Shown here: piece by piece, positions 37,851 to 45,574 of the stretch | Position numbering within the stretch: the first letter of the stretch is position 1 | How the letters are laid out: every line of letters begins with the position of its first letter | From: Polaromonas sp. JS666 | GTDB taxonomy: Bacteria > Pseudomonadota > Gammaproteobacteria > Burkholderiales > Burkholderiaceae_C | NCBI RefSeq assembly: GCF_900103405.1 | Contig: NZ_FNHX01000005.1 | Coordinates: forward strand, 188,845 to 252,844 | Direction: 5' to 3' | Length of the DNA: 64,000 nucleotides | Notes under the pieces: generated by a model | Database searches by the model: none | Told to the model about the DNA's origin: nothing | What the model saw: only the letters and a program-made list of their open reading frames with translations | Made by a program: the position numbers and the translations under genes

Positions 37851-38675
37851 ATGCCACTTGAAACGCCGTTACTGATTGGATGTGATTTTTCCAGCGCTCC
37901 AACGCGCAGGAAGCCCATTGTCCTGGCCTGCGGGACCTGCACAAACGGGCGCGTCCAGCTGGCGAAACTGGAGCGCTTCGAATCGCTGGATGCTTTTGAG
38001 GCCTGGCTGCAGCAGACTGCCAGCTGGCTGGGCGTTTTCGATTTTCCGTTCGGCCTGCCGCGCGAACTGGTGGAGCATCTTGGCTGGTCCCTTGCCTGGC
38101 CCGCGCTGATGGCGCATTACGCCGCGTTGAGCCGCGCCGACATCCGGCAGGCCTTTGCCGCGTTTTGCGATGCGCGCCCCGCCGGCGCAAAGTTTGCCCA
38201 TCGCGCCACCGACGAGCCGGCCGGCTCCAGCCCCTCGATGAAATGGGTCAATCCGCCGGTGGCCTATATGCTGCATGCGGGCGTGCCGCGGCTGCTGGCG
38301 GCCGGCGTGCACCTGCCCGGCCTGCACGACGGCGATATTCGCCGCGTCGCGCTCGAGGGCTATCCCGGGCTGCTCGCGCGCGAAGTGCTCGGCGGCCGCT
38401 CTTACAAAAGCGACGACAAGGCCAAACAGACGCCGGAGCGGCTGATCGCGCGCAAGGACCTGATCACCGCGCTGGAAAACGGGCAAACCCGGCTGGGGCT
38501 GCGCCTCAAAGTCAGCCACGCCCAGCGCGACGCGCTGGCTGACGACGCCAGCGGCGACAGCCTGGACGCCGTGCTGTGCCTGATGCAGGCGGCTTGGGCG
38601 CAGCGGCAGGGCGCGCCGCGCTACGGTTTGCCGCTGGAGATGGACCCGCTGGAAGGCTGGATTGTCACGGCCTGA
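37851..38675 (+). CDS. DUF429 family protein
   Basis: A 274-residue protein matching the DUF429 pattern: LLIGCDFSSAPTRRKPIVLA near the N-terminus, WLGVFDFPFGLPRELVEHLG, and ARKDLITALENGQTRLGLRL with SGDSLDAVLCLMQAAWA near the C-terminus. The fold is predicted to be RNase H-like, with conserved acidic residues (D in GCDFSS, D in VFDFPF, D in DSLDA). The biochemical function is not established. It lies 15 bases after the EamA gene, probably in the same transcript. Confidence 0.85.
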   Translation: MPLETPLLIGCDFSSAPTRRKPIVLACGTCTNGRVQLAKLERFESLDAFEAWLQQTASWLGVFDFPFGLPRELVEHLGWSLAWPALMAHYAALSRADIRQAFAAFCDARPAGAKFAHRATDEPAGSSPSMKWVNPPVAYMLHAGVPRLLAAGVHLPGLHDGDIRRVALEGYPGLLAREVLGGRSYKSDDKAKQTPERLIARKDLITALENGQTRLGLRLKVSHAQRDALADDASGDSLDAVLCLMQAAWAQRQGAPRYGLPLEMDPLEGWIVTA

Positions 38676-38691
38676 CCACTCTCTTTACGCG

Positions 38692-39213
38692 ATGGTTTTC
38701 TTTTCCAGAGCTCTCGTGGTGGCCGCGCTGCTAGGCGCGTGGCTTCCCGTGCAGGCATCTTCCCAAGCCAAGCCCGCGCCAAGCGCCTGGTCCGGTGTGG
38801 TGACTTATGTGGTCGACGGCGACACCGTGAGGGTGCGGCCGCCAGGCGGCGGCAAGCCGGTCAGCGTTCGCATCAGCGGCATAGATGCGCCGGAAATCTG
38901 CCAGGCCGGCGGCACCGCCTCCCGCGACGCGCTGATGCGCAAGCTGCTGGGCCAGCGCGTGGCCGTGTATGGGCGGCAGCATGACGACTACGGCCGCCTG
39001 CTGGCGAAGATCAGCTTCAAAGGCGAAGACACAGGCCGCTGGATGGTGGCGCAGGGCCTGGCCTGGTCTTACCGCAACCGGGGCAACGCCGGTCCCTACG
39101 CCGCGCAGCAGCGGCAGGCCAGGGCCGCAGGACTGGGAATTTTCTCGCCGTCGCACGCCGCGCCGCCGGTGTATCCCGCCCAGTTCCGCAAAAGGCACGG
39201 CAGCTGCCGCTAA
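38692..39213 (+). CDS. Secreted thermonuclease (SNase-like) family protein
   Basis: A 173-residue protein with a signal peptide (MVFFSRALVVAALLGAWLPVQA) and a staphylococcal-nuclease OB fold. VTYVVDGDTVRVR holds the metal-binding Asp, ISGIDAPEICQAGG holds the Arg/Asp pattern, and DDYGRLLAKISF and GLAWSYR complete the active site region. It is expected to cleave DNA or RNA outside the cytoplasm. The ATG at 38692 gives a proper signal peptide; a start at 38662 would not. It lies 16 bases after the DUF429 gene. Confidence 0.88.
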   Translation: MVFFSRALVVAALLGAWLPVQASSQAKPAPSAWSGVVTYVVDGDTVRVRPPGGGKPVSVRISGIDAPEICQAGGTASRDALMRKLLGQRVAVYGRQHDDYGRLLAKISFKGEDTGRWMVAQGLAWSYRNRGNAGPYAAQQRQARAAGLGIFSPSHAAPPVYPAQFRKRHGSCR

Positions 39214-39368
39214 CACGGGCGCTGCCCCTTGTCCTACGGCTGTTTCAGCCGGTACCGATGTGCGGCGGCGGGCCATCTGGCTAGAGTGAATGTGCGCGAA
39301 CGCCGCTTCGCCGCTTTCTGGCGCCCGGCTGCTCAGGCCGGGCCCCTCACATCCAATAAGGAGCCACC

Positions 39369-39875
39369 ATGATTTCCATCCTTTTGAATCCCTCGCATGC
39401 GGGCCATGCCCTGCGCCCGCTGGCCATCCTGGTCGCGGCATCCCTGGCGCTGGCCCTGTCAGCCTGCAACAAGCAGGACGAGGGCAAAACCGCAGGCCAG
39501 CAACTCGACTCGGCCATTGCGAAAACCGAAGACGCTGCCGCCAGGGCCAAAGCCAAGGCCGAAAGCGAAATGGCCAGTGCCGGCGCCGCGGTGAAAAACG
39601 CGACCCAGAGCGCCGAGTCTTCCGGCAAGGACATGGCCGCCAAGGCCGGTGAAAAAATCGACGACCTCACCATCACCACCACCGTCACCGCGGGCTTCGC
39701 GAAGGACCCCGATCTGAGCGTGCTCAAGATCAATGTGGACACCCGTGATGGCGCCGTGATCCTCAAGGGCTCCGCGCCCACATCGGCCGCCCGTGACAAG
39801 GCGGTCGACCTGGCCAAGGCGGTCAAGGGTGTCAAATCGGTGGACAACAAACTCGAAGTCAAGGCTGCCGGTTAG
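39369..39875 (+). CDS. BON-domain lipoprotein
   Basis: A 168-residue protein with a lipoprotein signal ending LALSAC (lipobox LSAC). A helical Ala/Lys/Glu-rich segment (AKTEDAAARAKAKAESEMAS; AGEKIDD) follows, then one BON domain (ITTTVTAGFAKDPDLSVLKI, DGAVILKGSAPTSAARDKAV, VKGVKSVDNKLEV). BON domains bind membranes or lipids in osmotic-stress proteins such as OsmY. A perfect AAGGAG ribosome site precedes it. It converges on a second BON gene. Confidence 0.88.
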   Translation: MISILLNPSHAGHALRPLAILVAASLALALSACNKQDEGKTAGQQLDSAIAKTEDAAARAKAKAESEMASAGAAVKNATQSAESSGKDMAAKAGEKIDDLTITTTVTAGFAKDPDLSVLKINVDTRDGAVILKGSAPTSAARDKAVDLAKAVKGVKSVDNKLEVKAAG

Positions 39876-39910
39876 AGGCCGTAGAGGCCGCGAGGCCTGG
39901 ACGTGAAAAA

Positions 39911-39943
39911 GGCAGGCCATGGGAAATCCCATGCCTGCCTTTT
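39911..39943. terminator. Bidirectional terminator between two BON genes
   Basis: GGCAGG-C-CATGGG, loop AAAT, CCCATG-CCTGCC forms a 12-bp stem with one bulged C. It is flanked by AAAAA on the left and TTTT on the right, so it can act on transcripts of both strands. It lies between the converging genes ending at 39875 (+) and 39978 (-). Confidence 0.85.
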
Positions 39944-39977
39944 GCAGCCACCTTGCGGTGGCACAGGGCCCAACCGT

Positions 39978-40292
39978 TTACGGGCGAACGACGATGTCGT
40001 TGCGAACGGCCTTGACGTTCTTCACGTTGCGGGCGATGTTTTCAGCCTGGGCCTTTTCCGCGGCGGATTTGGCGAAGCCGGACAGCTGGACGGTGCCGTT
40101 AAGCGTTTCCACCTTGATGGAAGACGCTGCCACGGTTTTGTCCTCAACGAATTTCGCCTTCACGGACGTCGTGATGGCGGCGTCGTCGACATAGGCGCCG
40201 GCAGTTTCCTGGCCACGCCCGACAGCGCAGCCGCTGCCAATGATGGTGATGCCTGCCAGAGCGGCGAATGCAATTGCGCGAGCGTATTTCAT
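39978..40292 (-). CDS. BON-domain lipoprotein, OsmY-like
   Basis: A 104-residue protein with a lipoprotein signal (MKYARAIAFAALAGITIIGSGC, lipobox GSGC) and one BON domain (DDAAITTSVKAKFVEDKTVA; LNGTVQLSGFAKSAAEKAQA; VKNVKAVRNDIVV). The ATG at 40292 directly precedes the signal peptide and has AGGAAAC upstream; a longer start at 40331 would add a charged, non-signal segment. It is the last gene of the minus-strand stress group. Confidence 0.87.
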   Translation of the reverse strand: MKYARAIAFAALAGITIIGSGCAVGRGQETAGAYVDDAAITTSVKAKFVEDKTVAASSIKVETLNGTVQLSGFAKSAAEKAQAENIARNVKNVKAVRNDIVVRP

Positions 40293-40335
40293 ATTGTTTC
40301 CTCTTGTGTTGATGTCATGGTTTTGGTGCAAGGTT

Positions 40336-40373
40336 GAAAAAGCCTGCCTGTGAACGGCACCACGCCCACAGGC
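40336..40373 (-). terminator. Probable terminator after the ferritin-like gene
   Basis: On the minus strand, GCCTGTG (40367-40373) pairs with CACAGGC (40346-40352) around a 14-base loop. AGGC and a run of five T follow. The T-run starts four bases past the stem, so termination may be partial. Confidence 0.5.
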
Positions 40374-40386
40374 CTGCGGTCATCGT

Positions 40387-40947
40387 TTATTTTTCAAGCC
40401 AGTCCTTGAGCTCGTCGGCATGTTCTTCCTCGTCGGCAAGAACGTCCTCGAGCATGCGCCGCGTCGTCGGGTCCTTGTCGCCGATCAGCGCGATCATCTG
40501 GCGGTAGGTCTCCACCGCGATGCGCTCGGCCACCAGGTTGACGCGCACCATGGTCTTGAGGTCGTTGGATTCGTCGTAGTCGGCATGGCTGCGCTGCTGC
40601 AGCGTGCCGGGCGAAAAATCGGGCTCACCGCCCAGTTGCACGATGCGCCGGGCGATGCGGTCCGCATGCCCGGATTCCTCGTTCGCGTGCACCAGGAATT
40701 CATCCGCGATGGCGGGTGAGGACAGGCCGCTGGCCATGAAATAGTGGCGCTTGTAGCGCAGCACGCAGACCAGCTCGGTGGCCAGCGCGTCGTTGAGCAG
40801 CTTGACGATGGCATCGCGGTGCGGCCCGTAGGCCGGCGTGATGGCGCCGTCGGCCAGGCTCTTGCGGGCCGCGTCCAGGCCGGTTTCGTCAAGCACCAGT
40901 TCGCCGGAAGTTGCGGCAGGGCGTTTGGAAATGACGGGGGTGTTCAT
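40387..40947 (-). CDS. Ferritin-like / Dps-related diiron protein
   Basis: A 186-residue protein with a four-helix ferritin-like fold. The iron ligands fit: TELVCVLRYKRHYF (helix A Glu), HANEESGHADRIARRI (ExxH), NLVAERIAVETYRQM, and LADEEEHADELKDWLEK (second ExxH). Such proteins, annotated as bacterioferritin or DPS-like, oxidise and store iron and protect from peroxide. Its start overlaps the stop of the next upstream gene, so it is translated with the membrane-protein genes upstream. Confidence 0.87.
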   Translation of the reverse strand: MNTPVISKRPAATSGELVLDETGLDAARKSLADGAITPAYGPHRDAIVKLLNDALATELVCVLRYKRHYFMASGLSSPAIADEFLVHANEESGHADRIARRIVQLGGEPDFSPGTLQQRSHADYDESNDLKTMVRVNLVAERIAVETYRQMIALIGDKDPTTRRMLEDVLADEEEHADELKDWLEK

Positions 40948-41399
40948 GGTGTCCTTTGTGTCTGTTCGTTGTCCTGCGCCGGGTGGGAAAGCATGGACAG
41001 CAAGGCGCCGGAGATCTCCGACGACCTGAGCGTGGCCAGCAGCACGCTGCCCAGGGACACCAGCCGCCAGGGCTTGAAGGCCACGGCCGCGGCGCCCGCC
41101 ACGGCGGCGATGCCCAGGAGCTGCAGCGGTTTTTCCCTGGCGTATTGGCCGAGCACGGGTCGCGCCAGGTTGAGCGCGGCGCTCACGGGGTGGTGCTGCC
41201 ACCAGGCGCCCAGCGCGTGTTTGATGAAGCCCCAGCTTCCGCCCCCGGCATGCGGCGGGCCTTCTTCACCGTGCCGCGCGGACTGTTCCTGCTCATCGTG
41301 GGACAGCTTGTCGCGGTTCATATGCCTGACGATGGCCTTGCGGCTGCTGGCCAGCCTTTCTTGCGGCGTGGGCTGGGTGAGTTGGGAGAGGGCGGTCAT
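40944..41399 (-). CDS. Small membrane-associated protein, YqjK-like position
   Basis: A 151-residue protein with a polar N-terminal half (PTPQERLASSRKAIVRHMNR; SHDEQEQSARHGEEG) and a C-terminal half holding one or two hydrophobic stretches (KPLQLLGIAAVAGAAAVAF; LVSLGSVLLATLRSSEISGA). I do not recognise a family by sequence. Its position after a DUF883 gene and a YqjE/holin-like gene resembles E. coli yqjDEK, which supports a membrane role only by analogy. Its stop overlaps the ferritin-like start. Confidence 0.65.
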   Translation of the reverse strand: MTALSQLTQPTPQERLASSRKAIVRHMNRDKLSHDEQEQSARHGEEGPPHAGGGSWGFIKHALGAWWQHHPVSAALNLARPVLGQYAREKPLQLLGIAAVAGAAAVAFKPWRLVSLGSVLLATLRSSEISGALLSMLSHPAQDNEQTQRTP

Positions 41400-41421
41400 G
41401 GTGCGGTCTGGGTGGCGCTGT

Positions 41422-41787
41422 TCAGGCGGCCATGCGCAAGGCATGGGCATCACTGTCAATCTGCGCCTTCAGTTCGGGAAAGCGTTTCGTGGCCAAAGGC
41501 TTGCGCGCCCGCAGCATGGCAATGGCCAGGATGGCCAGCGCAATGCCCGGTACCACCACCAGCGCCCAGTGAAACTGGTTATGCAGCATCCCCAGCATCA
41601 CGGCCGTGCCCGCCAGGCCCAGGAAGACGGCGGCCGCCACGATGGCCACGGCCCAGGCCACGGCACGCGCCAGCAATTCGGAGCCGGCCTCGGAAGCTTC
41701 TTCCTGGAACAGCGCCGCATAGGCCGACAGGTGGTCCACGACCAGGTCGGGCCGCTGCACGATGGTGGAGAAAAGGGGATGGAGCAT
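41422..41787 (-). CDS. Phage holin superfamily III (YqjE-like) membrane protein
   Basis: A 121-residue protein with a short N-terminal helix (HLSAYAALFQEEASEAGSEL), then two transmembrane helices (AVAWAVAIVAAAVFLGLAGT and WALVVVPGIALAILAIAMLR), matching the Phage_holin_3_6/YqjE pattern. Despite the name these chromosomal proteins are not phage lysis genes. It lies between the DUF883 gene and the YqjK-position gene. Confidence 0.78.
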   Translation of the reverse strand: MLHPLFSTIVQRPDLVVDHLSAYAALFQEEASEAGSELLARAVAWAVAIVAAAVFLGLAGTAVMLGMLHNQFHWALVVVPGIALAILAIAMLRARKPLATKRFPELKAQIDSDAHALRMAA

Positions 41788-41830
41788 GGCGGGGTGGTTT
41801 TGTTGGCCTGTGTCGCGGTGGCTCAGTAGC

Positions 41831-42217
41831 TCAGTAGCGGTTCTGCTGGCGGTGGTGGCGTGCCGAGGAAATCAGCAGCGCGACGCCCGCGCCCACCGCC
41901 GCGGCGATCAGCACCGAGCGCAAGGGCTGGTCGGCGACATAGCGCGAGGTTGCGCCCGCGGCGTTGGACAGCGAGCGCTGTGCGCGGTCCTTGGCTTCGG
42001 CGGCGATGTCCAGGCTCTGGCGTGCCAGGTGCTGGGCCTTGGAGGCCAGCATGTCGACCACGGGGTCGACGCTGCCTCGCAGGTCGCGCACCTTGCTTTC
42101 GGCTTTGTCGAGCGCTTCGTTGGCATAGCTGCGGGTGCTGCCCACGGCTTTCTCGGCGGTCTGTAGCAGCTCATCGGAGGCTTGGCGTGCGGTATTGGCG
42201 GCGGTCTGGGAATTCAT
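41831..42217 (-). CDS. DUF883 (ElaB/YqjD-like) membrane-anchored protein
   Basis: A 128-residue protein, mostly long amphipathic helix (ASDELLQTAEKAVGSTRSYA; AESKVRDLRGSVDPVVDMLA; DRAQRSLSNAAGATSRYVAD). It ends with a glycine-containing C-terminal membrane anchor (RSVLIAAAVGAGVALLISSA) and a basic tail. The YqjD family associates stationary-phase ribosomes with the membrane in E. coli and is RpoS-controlled there. Function here is inferred from the family. Confidence 0.82.
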   Translation of the reverse strand: MNSQTAANTARQASDELLQTAEKAVGSTRSYANEALDKAESKVRDLRGSVDPVVDMLASKAQHLARQSLDIAAEAKDRAQRSLSNAAGATSRYVADQPLRSVLIAAAVGAGVALLISSARHHRQQNRY

Positions 42218-42328
42218 GGCGGTCCTTGGTGGTTTGAGGGGAAGCATTAAAAATAAGAAGGGAAAACAAAAGCCGGGTCACCGGGTGACACGGCTCATGC
42301 GGGAGGCCTTCGGCGGAATGCGGGGCCG

Positions 42329-42493
42329 TCAGTTCTTGCGCAAAAGGCTGATGACAAAACTGACGACGGCCATCACGGCAAAAATGAAGAACAGGATCTT
42401 GGCGATCTCGACGGCGCCGGCCGCGATGCCGCCGAAACCGAACACGGCGGCGATCAGCGCGATCACGAGAAAAACGACGGAATAGTGCAACAT
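42329..42493 (-). CDS. DUF1328 (YtjA) small membrane protein
   Basis: A 54-residue protein with two transmembrane helices ([40 protein letters not shown]) and a short basic end (RKN). The sequence [20 protein letters not shown] is the DUF1328/YtjA hallmark. The function is unknown, but the family is frequent in stress-gene neighbourhoods. The ATG at 42493 follows a GGAG site. Confidence 0.9.
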   Translation of the reverse strand: MLHYSVVFLVIALIAAVFGFGGIAAGAVEIAKILFFIFAVMAVVSFVISLLRKN

Positions 42494-42677
42494 CTGAGGC
42501 TCCTTGCTCCGGGGTGGATGGCCCTTGCTTCGATTGAAGCGGCCTTGAGCCAAGCTTAGAGAGCGTCCCGGGATGGCCTCATCGGCTGCGGACGTGTGCC
42601 TGTGTCAGTTCGAATGGCCACGCCCTGTAGGAGGGGGCCGACATTTTGTTACGCCGCTCGCGAGGCGCACGCGCATC

Positions 42678-44018
42678 TCAGCGCGTCTTCGGCAGCACCG
42701 CGGAAATGCGCGTGCCTTCGCCTTCGGCGCTGGTGACGGTGAGGCGGCCGCCCGCGGCTTCCACGCGATGCCGCATGCCGGCCAGCCCGTGGCTGCCCGC
42801 GCCCACGCTGCCGACCTTGAAACCCTTGCCGTCGTCCTTGACCTCGACGGTGATGTAGCTGTCGAAGTTATGCAGGCTGATCTCGGCCTGCTTGGCTTCC
42901 GCGTATTTGCCGATGTTGGTCAGCGACTCCTGCACCAGGCGGTAGACGGTCAGCTGCGCGGAGCCGCCGAGTTCGACGGGCTCCAGGTCGGTGGTGATGG
43001 CCAGGCCCGAGCGCTCCTCGAACTCGCGCCCCAGGATTTCCAGCGAGGCCACCAGGCCCAGGTGCGACAGCGAGGACGGGCGCAGGTCTTCCACGATGCG
43101 CCGCTTGAGCGCGATGCCGCTGTTGAGCGTGTTGGTCAGATGCGTGAGCCTCTCCACCGCCTCCGGCATGTTGCCCGCCAGGCGCGACTTCAAACGCGCC
43201 ACGTCGAGCTTGGCTGCGGTCAGCAGCGCGCCCAGCTCGTCGTGCAGTTCGCGCGCAAGATGGCCGCGTTCGTCCTCGCGCACATTCTGCAGGTGGGTGG
43301 CCAACTCGGCCAGGTTGGCGGTGCGCTCACGCACCTGCACCTCGAGGAAGTCGCGCTCGCGCTGCAGGGATTCCTGCTCGCGCCGGCCGGAAGCCAGTAA
43401 GGCCTTGGTCTGCAGCAGGTACATGTAGAAGGCCAGCAAGCCCGCCAGCGCCACGGTAGCCACCCCGATGCGCGACAGCTGCAGCGAGCGCCGGATCTGG
43501 TCCTGCCCTTGCTCCATTTTGCTGACGCTGCTGGCAGCCAGCCTGGCGGACTGCTCGCGGATGGCCTCCATGTGTTCCTTGCCGACGTCCGTGGTCAGCA
43601 CGAATTTCCAGGCGTCTTCATTGCCCTCCTTGCGCATGCGAACGCTCAGGTCCATTTCGGCCAGCTTGCGGGAAACGTGCCGGGACATCTGGCCGAACTC
43701 CGCGAGCTGTTCCCGGTAGGGCGTGAACAGCTGGCGCAGCGTGTCCAGGTTGTGGTCGATGTCGGCCAGCGCGGCGTTGTAGGGCTCCAGGTAGCGCGCG
43801 TCGCCCGTCAGCAGGTAGCCCCGCTGGCCGGTTTCCGCGTCCAGCATGTGCTGCAGCAGCTTGTTGATGGCGCCGCGGGTCTGCTGCGCCTCTTCAATGC
43901 TGGCCGCCGCTTCGGTAGACTTGCGGAAACTCGCCTCATTGATGAAGATGAGGAAGGCGGCGGCCAGCACCGCCAAAGGCAGGCTGATGGCCATTCTGGG
44001 TATCGCAAATGCTTTCAC
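42678..44018 (-). CDS. CHASE3 sensor histidine kinase, NarX/DegS type
   Basis: A 446-residue membrane kinase. N-terminal helix [20 protein letters not shown]; a CHASE3 sensor domain (RGAINKLLQHMLDAETGQRG, YLLTGDARYLEPY); a second helix (VATVALAGLLAFYMYLL); a coiled coil; the HisKA_3 dimer/phosphoacceptor (GHLARELHDELGALLTAAKL); and HATPase (VKDDGKGFKVGSVGAGSHGL). I place the start at GTG 44018, because GGAG lies 6 bases upstream. A TTG at 44057 would add 13 residues and lacks a site. It is divergent from its likely partner regulator at 44148. Confidence 0.9.
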   Translation of the reverse strand: MKAFAIPRMAISLPLAVLAAAFLIFINEASFRKSTEAAASIEEAQQTRGAINKLLQHMLDAETGQRGYLLTGDARYLEPYNAALADIDHNLDTLRQLFTPYREQLAEFGQMSRHVSRKLAEMDLSVRMRKEGNEDAWKFVLTTDVGKEHMEAIREQSARLAASSVSKMEQGQDQIRRSLQLSRIGVATVALAGLLAFYMYLLQTKALLASGRREQESLQRERDFLEVQVRERTANLAELATHLQNVREDERGHLARELHDELGALLTAAKLDVARLKSRLAGNMPEAVERLTHLTNTLNSGIALKRRIVEDLRPSSLSHLGLVASLEILGREFEERSGLAITTDLEPVELGGSAQLTVYRLVQESLTNIGKYAEAKQAEISLHNFDSYITVEVKDDGKGFKVGSVGAGSHGLAGMRHRVEAAGGRLTVTSAEGEGTRISAVLPKTR

Positions 44019-44147
44019 GGCAAACTCCGTTTGGTACTTCGGTGAAGAATTCGTCAATAATGGGTGCTGAAAATTAAAGCAGGCGCCAGTTCAAGGCTTC
44101 TCTTTTCACGGCGTTGCCGGCTTGCAGCTTTATAGGAAGACAGCGAC

Positions 44148-44780
44148 ATGATCAAAATCGGAATTGTGGACGACCACGCCATTGTGCGTTCGGGGCTCAA
44201 GCAGTTTTTCTCGGACCAGGTCGACTTGCGCGTCGTCGGCGAGGCCGGCAGCGGCCGCGAGGCCATTGACCTGGTTCGCAATGTCGAACTCGACATCCTC
44301 GTCATGGATTTGTCCATGCCGGGCCAAAGCGGCATTGACGCGCTGGCCATGATCCGCGCGAAGGCGCCCGATGTCGGCATTCTCATCCTCAGCGGCTACC
44401 CCGAGGAGCACTATGCGGTCAACCTGATCCGCCAGGGCGCCAGCGGCTACCTCAACAAGGAGTGCGATCCTTCCGAGATTGTCGACGCGATCCGCGTGAT
44501 CTCGCTGGGCAAGCGCTACATCACCCCGGCGGTGGCGGAGCTGCTGGCGCAGCAGCTGAACCGGCCCAACGACGTTGCCTCGCACGAGCAGCTGTCCGAG
44601 CGGGAGTTCCAGGTGTTCCTGAAACTGGCCAAGGGCGAGACGGCGGGCGACATCGCCAAGGCGCTGTCGCTGAGCGTGAAAACGGTGAGCACCTACCGCA
44701 CTCGCGTGATGGAGAAGATGAGCCTTTCCTCGAACAGCGACCTGACTTACTACGCGCTCAAGAACAAGCTGATTGATTGA
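44148..44780 (+). CDS. NarL/FixJ-family response regulator
   Basis: A 210-residue regulator with a receiver domain (IGIVDDHAIVRSGL; phospho-Asp in LDILVMDLSMPGQSG; Lys in GYLNKECDPSE) and a LuxR-type helix-turn-helix (LSEREFQVFLKLAKGETAGD, SLSVKTVSTYRTRVMEKM). It is divergently transcribed from the CHASE3 kinase, which has the matching HisKA_3 type. It probably controls the adjoining stress genes; this is an inference. Confidence 0.93.
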   Translation: MIKIGIVDDHAIVRSGLKQFFSDQVDLRVVGEAGSGREAIDLVRNVELDILVMDLSMPGQSGIDALAMIRAKAPDVGILILSGYPEEHYAVNLIRQGASGYLNKECDPSEIVDAIRVISLGKRYITPAVAELLAQQLNRPNDVASHEQLSEREFQVFLKLAKGETAGDIAKALSLSVKTVSTYRTRVMEKMSLSSNSDLTYYALKNKLID

Positions 44781-44782
44781 GT

Positions 44783-45163
44783 TCAATCGGCGGCGGCGCT
44801 CTGCTGGATGCAATAGTCCACCAGGGCGTCGATCTCGTTGGATTTGTCGAAGACCGCGTCGACGCCGAGTTGCGTGCAGCGCTGGCGGATGTCGGCGGTG
44901 GCATAGTTGCTCAGGACCACGACTTTCTGCCGCGATGGGCGGTCCCTGCAGGCGGCCAGCACGCCCAGGCCGCTTCCCTGTTTGAGAAACAGGTCAACAA
45001 TCGCCAGGTCCCAGTCCTCGCTGTTTTCCGCCAGCCAGGCCTTGCCTTCGTTTTCGGTTTCTGCGGTTCCCACGGCATCAATGCGTGCCAACTCCTCCAG
45101 CGTTCCGATCAGATTTTCGCGAATGGTCGGATTGTCTTCTACGATGTACGTTTTCAGTCTCAC
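44783..45163 (-). CDS. Stand-alone receiver-domain response regulator
   Basis: A 126-residue protein consisting of a receiver domain only: acidic pair TYIVEDNPTIREN, phospho-Asp in DLAIVDLFLKQGSG, Thr/Ser switch in VVVLSNYAT and Lys in AVFDKSNEID. There is no output domain, so it may serve as a phosphate sink or relay for the neighbouring kinase. It converges on the NarL-type gene, with two bases between the stops. Confidence 0.9.
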   Translation of the reverse strand: MRLKTYIVEDNPTIRENLIGTLEELARIDAVGTAETENEGKAWLAENSEDWDLAIVDLFLKQGSGLGVLAACRDRPSRQKVVVLSNYATADIRQRCTQLGVDAVFDKSNEIDALVDYCIQQSAAAD

Positions 45164-45489
45164 TGCTCAGGTCCAGGTAGGAGGCCGCGTGGCTTTCGAA
45201 GTATTACGAAAGTCCCAAAAATGCGAATGTCTCTTGTTTCCTAATGTATCTTTAACCCAGGCCCATTCTGCCAGCGGCCAAGGCCAGCACTTGTAGGAGG
45301 CCGCCTACGGCTGCATTGCATGTGCGCCGCAGCCACACTACGCGGGCTGTAGGCACATGCCCACAGTGTGTCATGGTGACTGCCGACTGCCCCCTGCGTC
45401 GATCCGGCCGATAGTGGAATGCAGGGCTAAACGGAGCCCCGCGCCCTTGCAGGCGCAGGCATGACACCACAACGCAGGGAGACAAACGC
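45164..45489. promoter_or_regulatory. Intergenic region with repeated GTAGGAGG and a palindrome
   Basis: Roughly 325 bases without a recognisable gene between the receiver gene (-) and the AsmA gene (+). It contains GTAGGAGGCCGC at 45177-45188 and 45293-45304. The second copy continues into CCTAC, an imperfect inverted repeat. A 20-base near-palindrome, CTGTAGGCACATGCCCACAG, is at 45347-45366 (8 of 10 pairs). A third GTAGGAGG lies at 42627-42634 by the DUF1328/kinase gap. These may be regulator sites; no core promoter is convincing. Confidence 0.4.
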
Positions 45490-45558
45490 ATGCTAGCCAG
45501 TGCTCCCAGCGCCTTCCCGGCCACCGCGCGGCAAAGCTGGTGCCTTGCGCTTTCTTGA
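45490..45558 (+). CDS. Possible 22-residue leader peptide before the AsmA gene
   Basis: ATG at 45490 has a good AGGGAG site (45476-45481, 8-base spacing). The frame encodes MLASAPSAFPATARQSWCLALS and stops at 45556-45558, 16 bases before the AsmA start, in a different frame. The peptide itself has no recognisable features. It could be chance. Confidence 0.25.
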   Translation: MLASAPSAFPATARQSWCLALS

Positions 45559-45574
45559 TGCAGGCCTGATTTCC

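Noticed and set aside
41422-41787. Phage holin-like gene as a sign of a prophage
   Set aside because: No integrase, capsid, tail, lysin or attachment site is nearby. The protein is the chromosomal YqjE-like type next to a DUF883 gene.
45164-45489. Inverted repeats here as a CRISPR or integron site
   Set aside because: Only two short direct copies with no regular spacers, and no cas or integrase gene in the window.
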